From: Ktedonospora formicarum
GTDB lineage: Bacteria; Chloroflexota; Ktedonobacteria; Ktedonobacterales; Ktedonobacteraceae
Reading direction: 5' to 3'
Assembly: GCF_016587355.1 (NCBI RefSeq)
Contig: NZ_BNJF01000001.1
Coordinates: 310,001 to 374,000, forward strand
Length of the DNA stretch: 64,000 bases
Under the pieces are notes generated by a model. The model was not told the origin of the DNA, did not search any database, and saw only the letters and a list, made by a program, of their open reading frames with translations. Numbering within the stretch: the first letter of the stretch is position 1; each line of letters opens with the position of its first letter. Below, piece after piece: positions 45,810 through 54,155 of the stretch. Made by a program: the position numbers and the translations under genes.

Positions 45810-46184
45810 TCACTCCTCGCTCGCCTCCCAGAGGGGTTGAGTGGTGCGATATTCCCGAACAGAACTGATTTTCCCTTCCTTATATTGAACGATGGAGGCA
45901 CCTTCAAAGCGCCGCTGGCTCTCGAAGATCCATTCAAGGAAACAGAGCGAACCGGTTACCGTAAGCGTAGTGATGTCCCAACGGTGAATCTTCCAGGGGC
46001 CATATTCGCTTGCAATTCGCTTTTCCACCTCGCGGATGATCTTGTGAGCGCCACGAAAGGTCTGGCCTTGGGATTCGATGAGTACACAGTCTGGATCGAG
46101 AGTGCTCAGAATTTTGGTGAGGTCATATTCCTTCCACCCCTCCACATAGGTGCGAATAAGCTGTTCTGCAAGAAATTGATCCAA
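45810..46184 (-). CDS. SnoaL/NTF2-like domain protein
   Basis: The 124-residue protein has the cone-shaped NTF2-like pattern: an N-terminal helix pair (EQLIRTYVEGWKEYDLTKIL), the strand DPDCVLIES, the segment TFRGAHKIIREVEKRI, and paired strands ending ISSVREYRTTQPLW. The F-x-G-x-x-x-I element is typical of SnoaL-like members. These act as small isomerases, cyclases or ligand binders; no specific substrate can be named. It is monocistronic in this window. Confidence 0.8.
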   Translation of the reverse strand: MDQFLAEQLIRTYVEGWKEYDLTKILSTLDPDCVLIESQGQTFRGAHKIIREVEKRIASEYGPWKIHRWDITTLTVTGSLCFLEWIFESQRRFEGASIVQYKEGKISSVREYRTTQPLWEASEE

Positions 46185-46284
46185 TTTTCAACCTCCATGT
46201 TGTGCTCAAGGGATTCTGTTGAGAAAAGAAATACCTCACTCTGATGGGGTTGGCAAGCGAGTTGCTTGGACGCTGTGATCAGGG

Positions 46285-46584
46285 ACCCGTGAGATAGATC
46301 CTCTTATGTTTTGCCCCTGGTGAGAGATACTTGTCCTCATGCATGAGAAGACCTGTGCTAACAGGTCTTCTCATATAATCAATCATCTTGTACTTGTGGC
46401 CTGTAATGTCTTCCACTGCCCTCATACTTCCCAGGTGCATCACGATCAGGAGTGCCTGATATACCTCCGAGCCTGATCTGGCGCCCTTCCGTTTCGCCGA
46501 AAAAGCGACCACATTCACAGCATTGAGAGCGCCCTCGTCCTTTGCTGCTGCCACTGCCAATAACGCGCGGATGTTCACTTGCAA
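46285..46584 (-). pseudogene. IS1-like transposase N-terminal fragment
   Basis: One frame gives VYQALLIVMHLGSMRAVEDI then TGHKYKMID, the HTH of transposases that follow a zinc ribbon. The adjacent frame contains a CCECGRFF ribbon remnant. There is no catalytic core. The fragment lies next to a long hairpin at 46601 and after the SnoaL-like gene. Confidence 0.5.
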
Positions 46585-46600
46585 GATTGAGGCATCCTGG

Positions 46601-46659
46601 TCTGGAGAAGCTTGCTGTTATGGTCAGTCCTACTGACCATAACAGCAAGCTTCTCCAGA
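46601..46659. repeat. 28-bp perfect inverted repeat, 3-base loop, directly after an LLM gene
   Basis: Arms 46601-46628 and 46632-46659 are exact reverse complements around CCT. It begins only 11 bases past the stop of the LLM oxidoreductase gene. Same arm and loop size as the element at 14958 with an unrelated sequence. Probable terminator. Confidence 0.75.
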
Positions 46660-46669
46660 GAGTCACAAC

Positions 46670-47611
46670 CTATTTCTCGTTGGTAATGAACTCACTGGCA
46701 AAGCGATAGATCGCCGTCAGGTCAGTCGCGCTGGGGAAGTCCATAATAATCTCGTCGATGCCCAGAACTTCCAGTTGTGCGATGCGCTGACGAATCGTCT
46801 CGGGACTACCAACCAGGGAGGTTTCCCTGAGTCCAGCCTTCACGCGCTCTGGCACTAGCGCCCATGCCTCTTCATCGGTATCGGCAATGGAGCAGAACGA
46901 GCCAGTGGTGCGATAAATACTAGAATAGTCGCGCCCGACGTTCTCACAGTGCTGCTTGAGCACCGCCAATTTGTGCTCAATAGTCTTCAGATCGCCACTC
47001 ACATTACAGGCATCGCCATACTGCGCGACCAATTTCAACGTGACCTTCTCGCCACCTCCACCGATCAGGATAGGAATGTGCGGAGTCTGCACCCCTTTGG
47101 GCTGGTTAATCGCGCCGCGTACCTGGTAATACTTTCCCTCAAAGGTTGCTTCTTCCTGTGTCCACATCGCCAGGATCACCTGGAGGGCTTCGCGCAGTTG
47201 GCGGAGGCGCTCAGGCGCCTCGGGAAAAGGATAGCCATACGCCCTATATTCGTGCTCATACCAACCCGCGCCAATACCAAAGTTCAGGCGACCATGACTC
47301 AAGACATCGAGAGTGCTTGCCATCTTCGCCAGCAGAGCCGGATTACGATAGCTATTGCACGTCACAATCTGGCCTACGCGAATACGCTTGGTATCGCGTG
47401 CCAGGGCTGCTAACGACATCCAACACTCAAAGGTCACTTCCTGAGAAGGTTGTGGGATCGTATGAAAATGATCAACCAGCCAGGCCGCCTCGTACCCTGT
47501 TTCGTCGGCGGCTTTCGCTACGTTGGTCATGGCTTCATAGGCTTCTATCGGATCTTTGATATCGACCAGGTTCATCGTCCAGCCATTGGGAAGAGAGATA
47601 CTGTACTTCAA
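46670..47611 (-). CDS. LLM-class F420-dependent oxidoreductase (paralogue 2)
   Basis: The family-matching part begins LKYSISLPNGWTMNL, so I place the start at TTG 47611, with AAAGG ten bases upstream; the open frame runs to 47692 with a non-matching hydrophobic prefix. About 313 residues. The motifs AAWLVDHFHTIPQPSQEVTF and GIGAGWYEHEYRAYGYPFPE are shared with the gene at 21264. The product should be a TIM-barrel hydride-transfer enzyme. No partner gene is adjacent, unlike paralogue 1, which sits behind a transporter. Confidence 0.88.
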   Translation of the reverse strand: MKYSISLPNGWTMNLVDIKDPIEAYEAMTNVAKAADETGYEAAWLVDHFHTIPQPSQEVTFECWMSLAALARDTKRIRVGQIVTCNSYRNPALLAKMASTLDVLSHGRLNFGIGAGWYEHEYRAYGYPFPEAPERLRQLREALQVILAMWTQEEATFEGKYYQVRGAINQPKGVQTPHIPILIGGGGEKVTLKLVAQYGDACNVSGDLKTIEHKLAVLKQHCENVGRDYSSIYRTTGSFCSIADTDEEAWALVPERVKAGLRETSLVGSPETIRQRIAQLEVLGIDEIIMDFPSATDLTAIYRFASEFITNEK

Positions 47612-48000
47612 CGTGAGGCCTTTCTTACTACGCACAAAAGATAGACGCTTAATTATATACCATGAGAGAATGATGCAAATTTTGGAATTCAACGGGTCTG
47701 GCGCCGATTTCTTGCTACTCGCTTGCTTCCAGCAAGGTGATCATTACCCATGAGAGACATTCCTTTCAACCTACAAAACATATAGCACACGCTGACGCAA
47801 CAAAGGGAACGAGGCACGACCATAGCCCATGCATTTTCATGTTTGAGCTTGTAGACGTTGCTCTCGACGACCCATTGCGGGTTGGTCACGTCAAGCACAC
47901 TTTGACCAAGCCAAATGTAAAGCATTGCAGGCCGTGTTGCACCAGAGTTCACAGACCTTTGGCAAAATGACGAGCTAGTGGAGTCTGGAGTTGTCAGACG

Positions 48001-48177
48001 GTCCATTACGAGGGCAACAGTGGCGTGCGCATCATCCTATGCTGGTTACCTACGAAGCGTCCCTGGCTAAACCAAATAGAGCCAAAGTGGGTCCACGGCA
48101 AGCGCAATATTCTCGAACCTGCTCTCCTTTTGAGCGCTCAGGAACTCAGGCAACGCGTGTGGCTACTTTGGCTGTGA
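48001..48177 (+). pseudogene. IS630-family transposase C-terminal fragment
   Basis: The frame from 48001 reads LPTKRPWLNQIEPKWVHGKR followed by NILEPALLLSAQELRQRV, the C-terminal DDE region of IS630 transposases around the catalytic Glu. Only the last third is present and it ends in an early stop. The upstream 47700-48000 has no support for a gene. Confidence 0.6.
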
Positions 48178-48290
48178 ACAGGCCGAACTTCTCACTCAAA
48201 AATCTCTTGAATTCGCCCCCAGTGAGATTGCTACGACAATTTCTGTGATGGTACGTGAAATGTAAGATCGTCAGGTGGACCTGTGGCAGA

Positions 48291-49070
48291 TACCATCACT
48301 GCCAGAGGCTAACGTCACGGAAGATGAGAGACGCCTTCGTAGACAGAGACTGTGCTTCCACCAACTTCGATGAGAAGAGATGCTCCCTGTTGCCTCTGCA
48401 CATGCAGAAAGCTTTGACGCCCCATTCTCGTACCTTGTTCAACAACCAGCATGGCTTCACCTTGGAAAGGCAGGAGTTCATGTTTGACAAGGTAAGCACC
48501 AAGTGGCCCTGTCGCGCTCCCCGTGGCAGCATCTTCGACTATACTGGATTGGTATGGTTTGAGCATGCGTGCAAAAACGGACATACCCCCTTGCTCATCA
48601 GCCTGGCTCTCCAGCGCAAAAATATATAATTTGAGAGGCGATATGCCTTGAAAACATGCATATAACTTTGCTCAATCTATCTCAACGTGATCCACCAATG
48701 ACCGGCTCTGCACAGGCACATAGATAAAAGGGTTACCCGTTGAAATAGTTTGAATCGGGGCTTGTTCCAGAAGATCAGTGGCGCGTAATCCCAATGCCTC
48801 TGCAATAGCTTCACGATTCTCAAAAGTTGCGTGAAAGGTCAGAGAAGGAAGCGTTGTCCAGAGAAATCGAGAGGGGATAAGTCTCCTGAGAGCCGAACAG
48901 CTACGGGACCAATCTCCTCTTCCAGGACAATATGCTGAGTGCCTGCTGGAAACAACTGATAAGTGACAGGCACAAATGCTGTGCCAATCGTTGGGTAGCC
49001 AGCAAAAGGGATTTCGCCAGAAGGTCCCGAAACCAGGTAGCGTCTTGCTACATAAGCTTGTTAAAGCTCA
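48291..49070 (-). pseudogene. PhzF-family isomerase, decayed
   Basis: Minus-strand frames hold ordered pieces of a PhzF/YddE epimerase-like protein: GEIPFAGYPTIGTAFVPVTY and EEEIGPVAVRLSGDLS near 49040-48860, then VEDAATGSATGPLGAYLVKH and VEQGTRMGRQSFLHVQ in the frame ending at 48315. The GYPT and ATGSA-GPL motifs are typical active-site and turn elements. Several frame changes and stops separate them, and the N-terminal catalytic Glu region is missing. It lies directly downstream of the aldo/keto reductase and may once have been co-transcribed with it. Confidence 0.7.
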
Positions 49071-49094
49071 TGCAGCAAGATGAAGACATGATAA

Positions 49095-50069
49095 CTACCA
49101 GGCATACGCCTCTGGAGCAGCACCTCCAGGACCTGGGAAGATGCTATCAAGCTGCTTCAAACTCTCAGCCGTCAGCGAGACCTCTAGCACACGTAATGTG
49201 CTATCAAGTTGTGCAATCGTCCTTGGGCCAATGATAGGAGCGGTCACCACCGGATTTGTCAGCAACCATGCCAGCGCGACGTTCGCAGGTTCCTCTCCCA
49301 ATTCGGCACAGAAATGCTCATACGCCTCCAGTTTGGCCCGATGTTTCTCGATAACCTTCTGCAATTGAGGCTGGGCGCGACGTCCCTGCTCCGTTTTGCG
49401 TAAGACACCGCCGAGCAAGCCACCACCCAAAGGGCTCCAAGGGATGAGGCCTAACCCGTACGCCTCACAAGCGGGGAGAACTTCAAGCTCAATACTACGA
49501 GCGTTCAGATTGTAGAGGCTCTGCTCGGAGACCAAACCGAGGAAATTGCGGCGCTGTGCAATCTCGTTGGCCCTGGTGATGTGCCAGCCCGCAAAATTGC
49601 TACTGCCTATATAGAGCACCTTGCCCTCGCGCACCAATTGCTCCATCGCCTGCCAGATCTCTTCCCACGGAGATTCGCGGGCGACATGGTGCATTTGATA
49701 AATATCGATATGATCTGTTTGCAGGCGGCGCAGACTGGCTTCACAGGCTTTGCGAATATTCAAAGCCGACAGGCGCGAATGATTCGGCCAGTCGCTTCCC
49801 ATATTCCCATAGACTTTCGTTGCCAATACCACCTTATCACGACGTCCACCACCCTGAGCGAACCAGCGTCCAATAATCTCTTCGGTGTGCCCTCTGTGGT
49901 CAGGGCCGCCATAGACATTGGCGGTATCAAAGAAATTGATGCCATGTTCCAGAGCACGGTCCATAATGGCAAAGCTATCGGCCTCGCTCGTTTGTGGCCC
50001 AAAGTTCATGGTGCCCAGGCACAAACGACTGACTTCCAGCCCAGTGCGCCCCAAATGAGTATACTTCAT
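49095..50069 (-). CDS. Aldo/keto reductase
   Basis: About 324 residues starting MKYTHLGRTGLEVSRLCLGT. The catalytic tetrad is visible: Asp and Tyr in FFDTANVYGG, Lys in VLATKVYG and His in YQMHHV. The cofactor site includes GSSNFAGW and the C-terminal IIGPRTIAQLDS, which binds NADPH phosphate. This is the subfamily of general stress-type reductases (AKR11/YajO-like). The substrate is unknown; candidates are aldehydes or sugar carbonyls. An upstream ATG at 50078 adds three residues. Confidence 0.93.
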   Translation of the reverse strand: MKYTHLGRTGLEVSRLCLGTMNFGPQTSEADSFAIMDRALEHGINFFDTANVYGGPDHRGHTEEIIGRWFAQGGGRRDKVVLATKVYGNMGSDWPNHSRLSALNIRKACEASLRRLQTDHIDIYQMHHVARESPWEEIWQAMEQLVREGKVLYIGSSNFAGWHITRANEIAQRRNFLGLVSEQSLYNLNARSIELEVLPACEAYGLGLIPWSPLGGGLLGGVLRKTEQGRRAQPQLQKVIEKHRAKLEAYEHFCAELGEEPANVALAWLLTNPVVTAPIIGPRTIAQLDSTLRVLEVSLTAESLKQLDSIFPGPGGAAPEAYAW

Positions 50070-50361
50070 CAGAAACACTACCTTCTAGGAAATAAATAAT
50101 AAGCATCGACCCCACCCTACACGAAATGCTATAACAGCAAGAAAGAGTAACCGTATTCCCACTAGGAAAATCGTTACAAACGCATAGGACAGATGAACAA
50201 AAGGGAAGAGAGATTGGGAAGAGGCCATGAGCTTTGCAGACGTCGTTGTTTCAATGGGGAGGTGGTATACACCTCCCATTTCCATCGTATTGAGAGGGCA
50301 TCGGAAATGGAAACCAGTTCAGAAAGAATAATGAAGAAGGTGAAAAAACCATGAGCATTCC

Positions 50362-50422
50362 TTGACAAGTCAACCCGAAAAAGCTTATTATATCCATATC
50401 GGATATATCCGATATGGATATA
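50362..50422 (+). promoter_or_regulatory. Sigma70-like promoter overlapped by a 34-bp perfect palindrome
   Basis: TTGACA (50362-50367) and TATTAT (50386-50391) are spaced by 18 bases. The stretch 50389-50422 is a perfect palindrome without loop, built from the half TATATCCATATCGGATA. It covers the -10 end and the start site, so a dimeric repressor bound here would block transcription of the methyltransferase gene. Confidence 0.7.
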
Positions 50423-50550
50423 TGGAATGTTCCCCTTCAGAGAGCGGTCTCATGGGGTTAAAAGGAGTGCGGGGAAGAGCCATTTGGGCTGCTGTTGTTG
50501 ATCTGGGCGGGGTCCTGGAAACCACGGTGGACAAGGAAAGGAAAACCGTT

Positions 50551-51282
50551 ATGATGAATGATGCTGTTTCTCTTCAAACGCTCGAAGAAATGAAGCGATA
50601 CTATCAAGCCTGTGGCAGCAAATACGATGAAATCATCAACTGCCAGGGGCGCTACGATCAAGGGCCAGAGCTCAATGCTCGCTGGTTCGCTGAATGGGAT
50701 GAAGTGGTTGCCCAGCTCCATGCCTTTCATCTCGCTGGAGACGTACTCGAACTGGCTGCAGGAACGGGAATCTGGACACAGCAGTTGCTGCGTAGCGCCT
50801 CGACCATTACCTCTGTCGATGCTTCTGCCGAAATGCTGACAGTCAATCAGGCCAAAGTCGCCAGTCCTCGCGTGACCTATGTGCTGGCTGATCTCTTCAG
50901 CTGGCAGCCTGAGCGCGTCTACGATGCGCTCTTTTTCGGCTTCTGGCTTTCCCATGTCCCGCGTGAACAGCTTGATACCTTTTTGCATTCCTGCTGGACC
51001 TGGCTGCGTCCTGGTGGCAAGATCTTCTTTGTGGATGATGCGGTCGGCCCCACTTTAGCCCCCGATACGCTCAGCAGATCAGGTCAGATTGAGACACGCA
51101 TCTTACATGATGGGCGCAGCTTCGAGATTGTGAAAAACTACTATGAGGCTGGGGTTCTGGTGGCGGCCTGTGTCCGTGCTGGATTTGACATCGTGATACG
51201 CCAGACAGCCACGTGTTTGCAGTATGGCTTTGGAACCCGTCCCCACGCAGAGGAGAGCAACGAACAGCTTTCACGCAGATGA
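50551..51282 (+). CDS. Class I SAM-dependent methyltransferase
   Basis: The product has 243 residues from ATG 50551 (AAGGAAAAC upstream); the frame extends to 50362 through the promoter and is rejected. Motif I is VLELAAGTGIW near residues 60-70, the acidic end of strand 2 is SVDAS, and motif II/III is YVLADLFSW. The hydrophobic FFGFWLSHVP and WTWLRPGGKIFFVDD are typical of small-molecule methyltransferases. The substrate is unknown. The promoter overlaps a large palindrome, so it is probably tightly repressed; no regulator gene is adjacent. Confidence 0.88.
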   Translation: MMNDAVSLQTLEEMKRYYQACGSKYDEIINCQGRYDQGPELNARWFAEWDEVVAQLHAFHLAGDVLELAAGTGIWTQQLLRSASTITSVDASAEMLTVNQAKVASPRVTYVLADLFSWQPERVYDALFFGFWLSHVPREQLDTFLHSCWTWLRPGGKIFFVDDAVGPTLAPDTLSRSGQIETRILHDGRSFEIVKNYYEAGVLVAACVRAGFDIVIRQTATCLQYGFGTRPHAEESNEQLSRR

Positions 51283-51599
51283 GATGCTCGGGAAAGATGC
51301 AGGATTTCTTTGGTTGGGCTCCTGCGGTGCTCCTTTCCCCTACACCTTCATTCAAAGGAACGGCAATTCATCCTCTTGAGGCATCACAGAGGCCTTCTCG
51401 CTCGCATTTCTGTAACAGGATGGGAAAGAAAGAAATCATGGGCGAGTAGTAAGAAACCACTATGTTGTTGTCCCGTTTTGAAGGATCATCAGCAACTTTC
51501 GTGCACCATCTACAACCTAGATTCGTAAATAACAAGAAGCAATACAATCGTCTAGAAAAGCTTCTCAGGTGATAATCTTGTCCCACATTCCCTTTTCAT

Positions 51600-52006
51600 T
51601 TCCTGGCTTTCAAATTCAGCAGGTCACATCAATCAAGGGTCAGCTTCTTATCACGGCAACAGCGACCAATGACATAGCAGTTGGCCCTCATGTAGCCAGA
51701 GCAGCAGTGGTATCCATAGCTGGTATCAATGTTCTCCTCATGATTTGCCAAGCAGTGGCCAAGAAGTCCAACTCAACCTGCACGTCAGAAGATTCCGCGG
51801 CAGAAACCATGCGATTGATAGTCCTGCTCAAACTCTTTGCCATTGCAGTCAATGCCCAGGAGGGATCTCGATTGTTGGTTCATCTCGCCATTCCTATCAG
51901 TGACGATACGTTGTTACGCATTGTGAAACAAAATCCCGTTCCTATCATTGCCACTCCGAGAGGCAACTTTGAACTCTTACGGCAACGTTTCCTCAACGCG
52001 TCCTAA
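51600..52006 (+). pseudogene. ISL3-family transposase fragment, frameshifted
   Basis: Different frames contain DLPSSGQEVQLNLHVRRFRG (zinc-ribbon-to-HTH part of ISL3 transposases) and LLVHLAIPISDDTLLRIVKQ (the later HTH region). No DDE core follows. The 145-codon ORF over this interval mixes the frames and is not a real gene. From 51283 to 51600 I see nothing. Confidence 0.55.
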
Positions 52007-52157
52007 AAATGTGCGAAAGTTGCGGATGATCCTCCAAGCTGAGACAAGTAAAGTTTGAGCTGTATTCTATGCCAAATCGCGTCATTTGTTCGTTGCTAGC
52101 TCGAGAAAATGGTATGTTCTCTCATCAAGGAAATCTTTCCAACGCGGTAAGATATGG

Positions 52158-52228
52158 TACAATTACGCTCAGCGATTAGAACAGGGTGATCAGTCTTCGT
52201 CTTACCTGATCACATCGCCCGTTTTTTT
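52158..52228 (+). promoter_or_regulatory. Extended -10 promoter and leader terminator before the MmyB-type regulator
   Basis: TGGTACAAT (52155-52163) is a good extended -10 box. About 20 bases on, GTGATCAG (52186-52193) pairs with CTGATCAC (52206-52213), and after eight bases seven T follow (52222-52228), all before the start codon at 52256. This could be a leader terminator that must be bypassed for expression, or the end of a short RNA. Confidence 0.45.
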
Positions 52229-52255
52229 GATCGAGAACATTGTCCAGGAGGCTTC

Positions 52256-53227
52256 ATGGAGATCCGTCCTTCTCTTCCAATCACGGTCCACCCTGATTGC
52301 GTAGAGTTTGTCAGGGTCATTGAAGAGTTGCTACTGCTGAGGCAACATGAGATTGGACAGCAGCATCAAACGCTGCCTTTTGTTGCACGGGAGGACGACT
52401 GGGGGCCACGCAAATGGCATCGCACAGAGTTCGAAGATATGGTCTACAGCAGTTATAAACGCATGCGGCAAGGCCATATTACCCGCCCACCTCGGCGAGA
52501 GGTGGTGATGGAAATCGCGGACTATTTCCAATGCACCCGGATGGAACGAAATCGTTTGCTTCTCGCTGCTCATACGTTTCCAGTCGAATCCTATCTCACA
52601 GGAGCAGAATTGGAGCATGTCTTGCGCGTGGCGACTGAGGTTGCAAGCGTCTTACCAATGCCCACAATGATTATCAATCGAGACTGGCGGATTCATTACC
52701 TCAGCGAATCACTCCTTCGTCTTTATGATATCTCTCCCAAACAATTGGCTGAATTTCCTGCCTCTTCAATCAACATGCTCCAGTTGCTGTTCGATCCTAC
52801 ACTTCCGCTTTATCCTAATCTGATGATTAACCATGCATCCTGGGAGCAGATGGCCTTGTGGACTATCCACGGTTTCAAAATGGCAAATCTTCTGAGCACC
52901 TATGAACCCTGGTATCGGCAAGTGGTCATGCAGTTTATGCAGCTCCCTGAATTTTCCCGATACTGGCAACAAGTTCATCTGGAAAAGTACATTGAAGCGG
53001 TACCAACCTCATCAGCAGATGTTAGGCTGGAAACCTCTGTCCCTTGCCTGCAAGACCCTTCATGCTCGCTATCCTTGCGCCCGCTCGTCATTTCTACGGG
53101 CTATTTCCACTATACCTTTCCTCAGATTATTGGCTTTCTTCCCATCTCGAAAGAGGATCAGGCCATTTTCGAAAAGATCGGGCTCCCCTATCCTTCATCG
53201 TTGTCTGCAGGACAATTTGTCCCTTGA
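52256..53227 (+). CDS. XRE-type regulator with MmyB-like ligand-binding domain
   Basis: The 323-residue protein starts after AGGAGGCTTC. The first 100 residues look like a divergent HTH region (YKRMRQGHITRPPRREVVME, IADYFQCTRMERNRLLLAAH). From about residue 115 the pattern LPMPTMIINRDWRIHYLSES and LLFDPTLPLYPNLMINHASWE matches the MmyB-like (MLTR) PAS-type domain that binds a ligand. Such regulators control neighbouring genes; the membrane protein 180 bases downstream is a candidate. A hairpin with T7 in the leader may add a layer of control. Confidence 0.8.
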   Translation: MEIRPSLPITVHPDCVEFVRVIEELLLLRQHEIGQQHQTLPFVAREDDWGPRKWHRTEFEDMVYSSYKRMRQGHITRPPRREVVMEIADYFQCTRMERNRLLLAAHTFPVESYLTGAELEHVLRVATEVASVLPMPTMIINRDWRIHYLSESLLRLYDISPKQLAEFPASSINMLQLLFDPTLPLYPNLMINHASWEQMALWTIHGFKMANLLSTYEPWYRQVVMQFMQLPEFSRYWQQVHLEKYIEAVPTSSADVRLETSVPCLQDPSCSLSLRPLVISTGYFHYTFPQIIGFLPISKEDQAIFEKIGLPYPSSLSAGQFVP

Positions 53228-53408
53228 GTGCCTTGTACAATGAGGACAGTTGTTCCCCTGAGACAGCAAAGCTCTTTTCAGTGGAACTGGCTAGATACGT
53301 CTGGCTCATCCTGGATGGCACATAGACGTTCTCACACTCACCAGGAACGCAACGCATTGGCGTTTTCCTGCAATGGTTTCACGAGTTCTTCTCGAAAGGA
53401 GATGGAAC

Positions 53409-53864
53409 ATGAACATCTTATATACGGTCCTTTTTCTCGTCTTTGTCTTCACCACTTTTTTCAATAACGGCATCCAGGCGTATATCCACCTGGAAGCCTA
53501 TCCCCTTTTTGCGTTTGTTGGAGCCACAGAATTCCCGGCCTACCTGAAAGAATATGAGCGACGCTTACCACTACCACTGCTCTTGCCATACTTTGCAACT
53601 GTGTTAAGCAACCTTCTCCTCCTCATTTTTCGACCAGCTCAGCTCTCTCTCGTTTGGCTCATTGTTGCTCTTGTTCTCAATATAGCTGTAACTGTGGTAA
53701 CTCTGGTGCTGGCAACGCCCGTCTACAATCGCCACAAACAAGCGGGCAAGATAACCTTGGATGGGATGCGCGAACTTTTGCGCATTAATTTCCTCCGTCT
53801 GGCTCTCTCCACATTGAGCAGTGTCATCGTCATTTATCTTCTTTGTAGCGTATTCACAATCTAA
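53409..53864 (+). CDS. Small four-helix membrane protein of unknown function
   Basis: The 151-residue product starts at ATG 53409 with GAAAGGAGATGGAAC before it. Four membrane segments are predicted (about 3-22, 53-70, 77-100, 128-148), with the motif IQAYIHLEAYPLFAFVGATE after the first helix. Such proteins resemble the DUF1772-like group, but I cannot name a function. It lies downstream of the MmyB-type regulator on the same strand and may be controlled by it. Confidence 0.7.
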   Translation: MNILYTVLFLVFVFTTFFNNGIQAYIHLEAYPLFAFVGATEFPAYLKEYERRLPLPLLLPYFATVLSNLLLLIFRPAQLSLVWLIVALVLNIAVTVVTLVLATPVYNRHKQAGKITLDGMRELLRINFLRLALSTLSSVIVIYLLCSVFTI

Positions 53865-53875
53865 CCGTTATCCGC

Positions 53876-54029
53876 CACACGCATTCCTTCGTATCTCCCT
53901 TCCGGCTGCATGACAGGCTCCTCCAAAGTATCGAGACTGCGAGACACAAGATCCCGAACGTTTGAGGCCTTTCATGCAGGAAAAGGGCCAAATTGTCTCG
54001 AACTATTCGGATGCGTTTTTATTCCATTT
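53876..54029 (+). repeat. Direct repeat, copy 1
   Basis: This stretch is about 80% identical, by eye, to 56536-56689, in the same orientation. Shared blocks include CTCCCTTCCGGCTGCATGA, GATCCCGAACGTT and GGAAAAGGGCCAA, and both end in GGATGCGTT-x-ATTCCATT. The two copies enclose the histidine kinase gene and its 5' region. Confidence 0.75.
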
Positions 54030-54155
54030 TACGGAGACCTTCGCATGGTCGAACAATGGGTTCCATTGTCTGAACCCATACCGAGTTCCCAAACGTCCGA
54101 GCAGAAACAAGGGCTCTCACTCTTGAAAGAGGTTGCGTTTTCCTCTCACATCCCC

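Noticed and set aside
51569..52006. 145-codon ORF as an intact gene
   Set aside because: Its parts match an ISL3 transposase only when two frames are combined, so it is a frameshifted relic.
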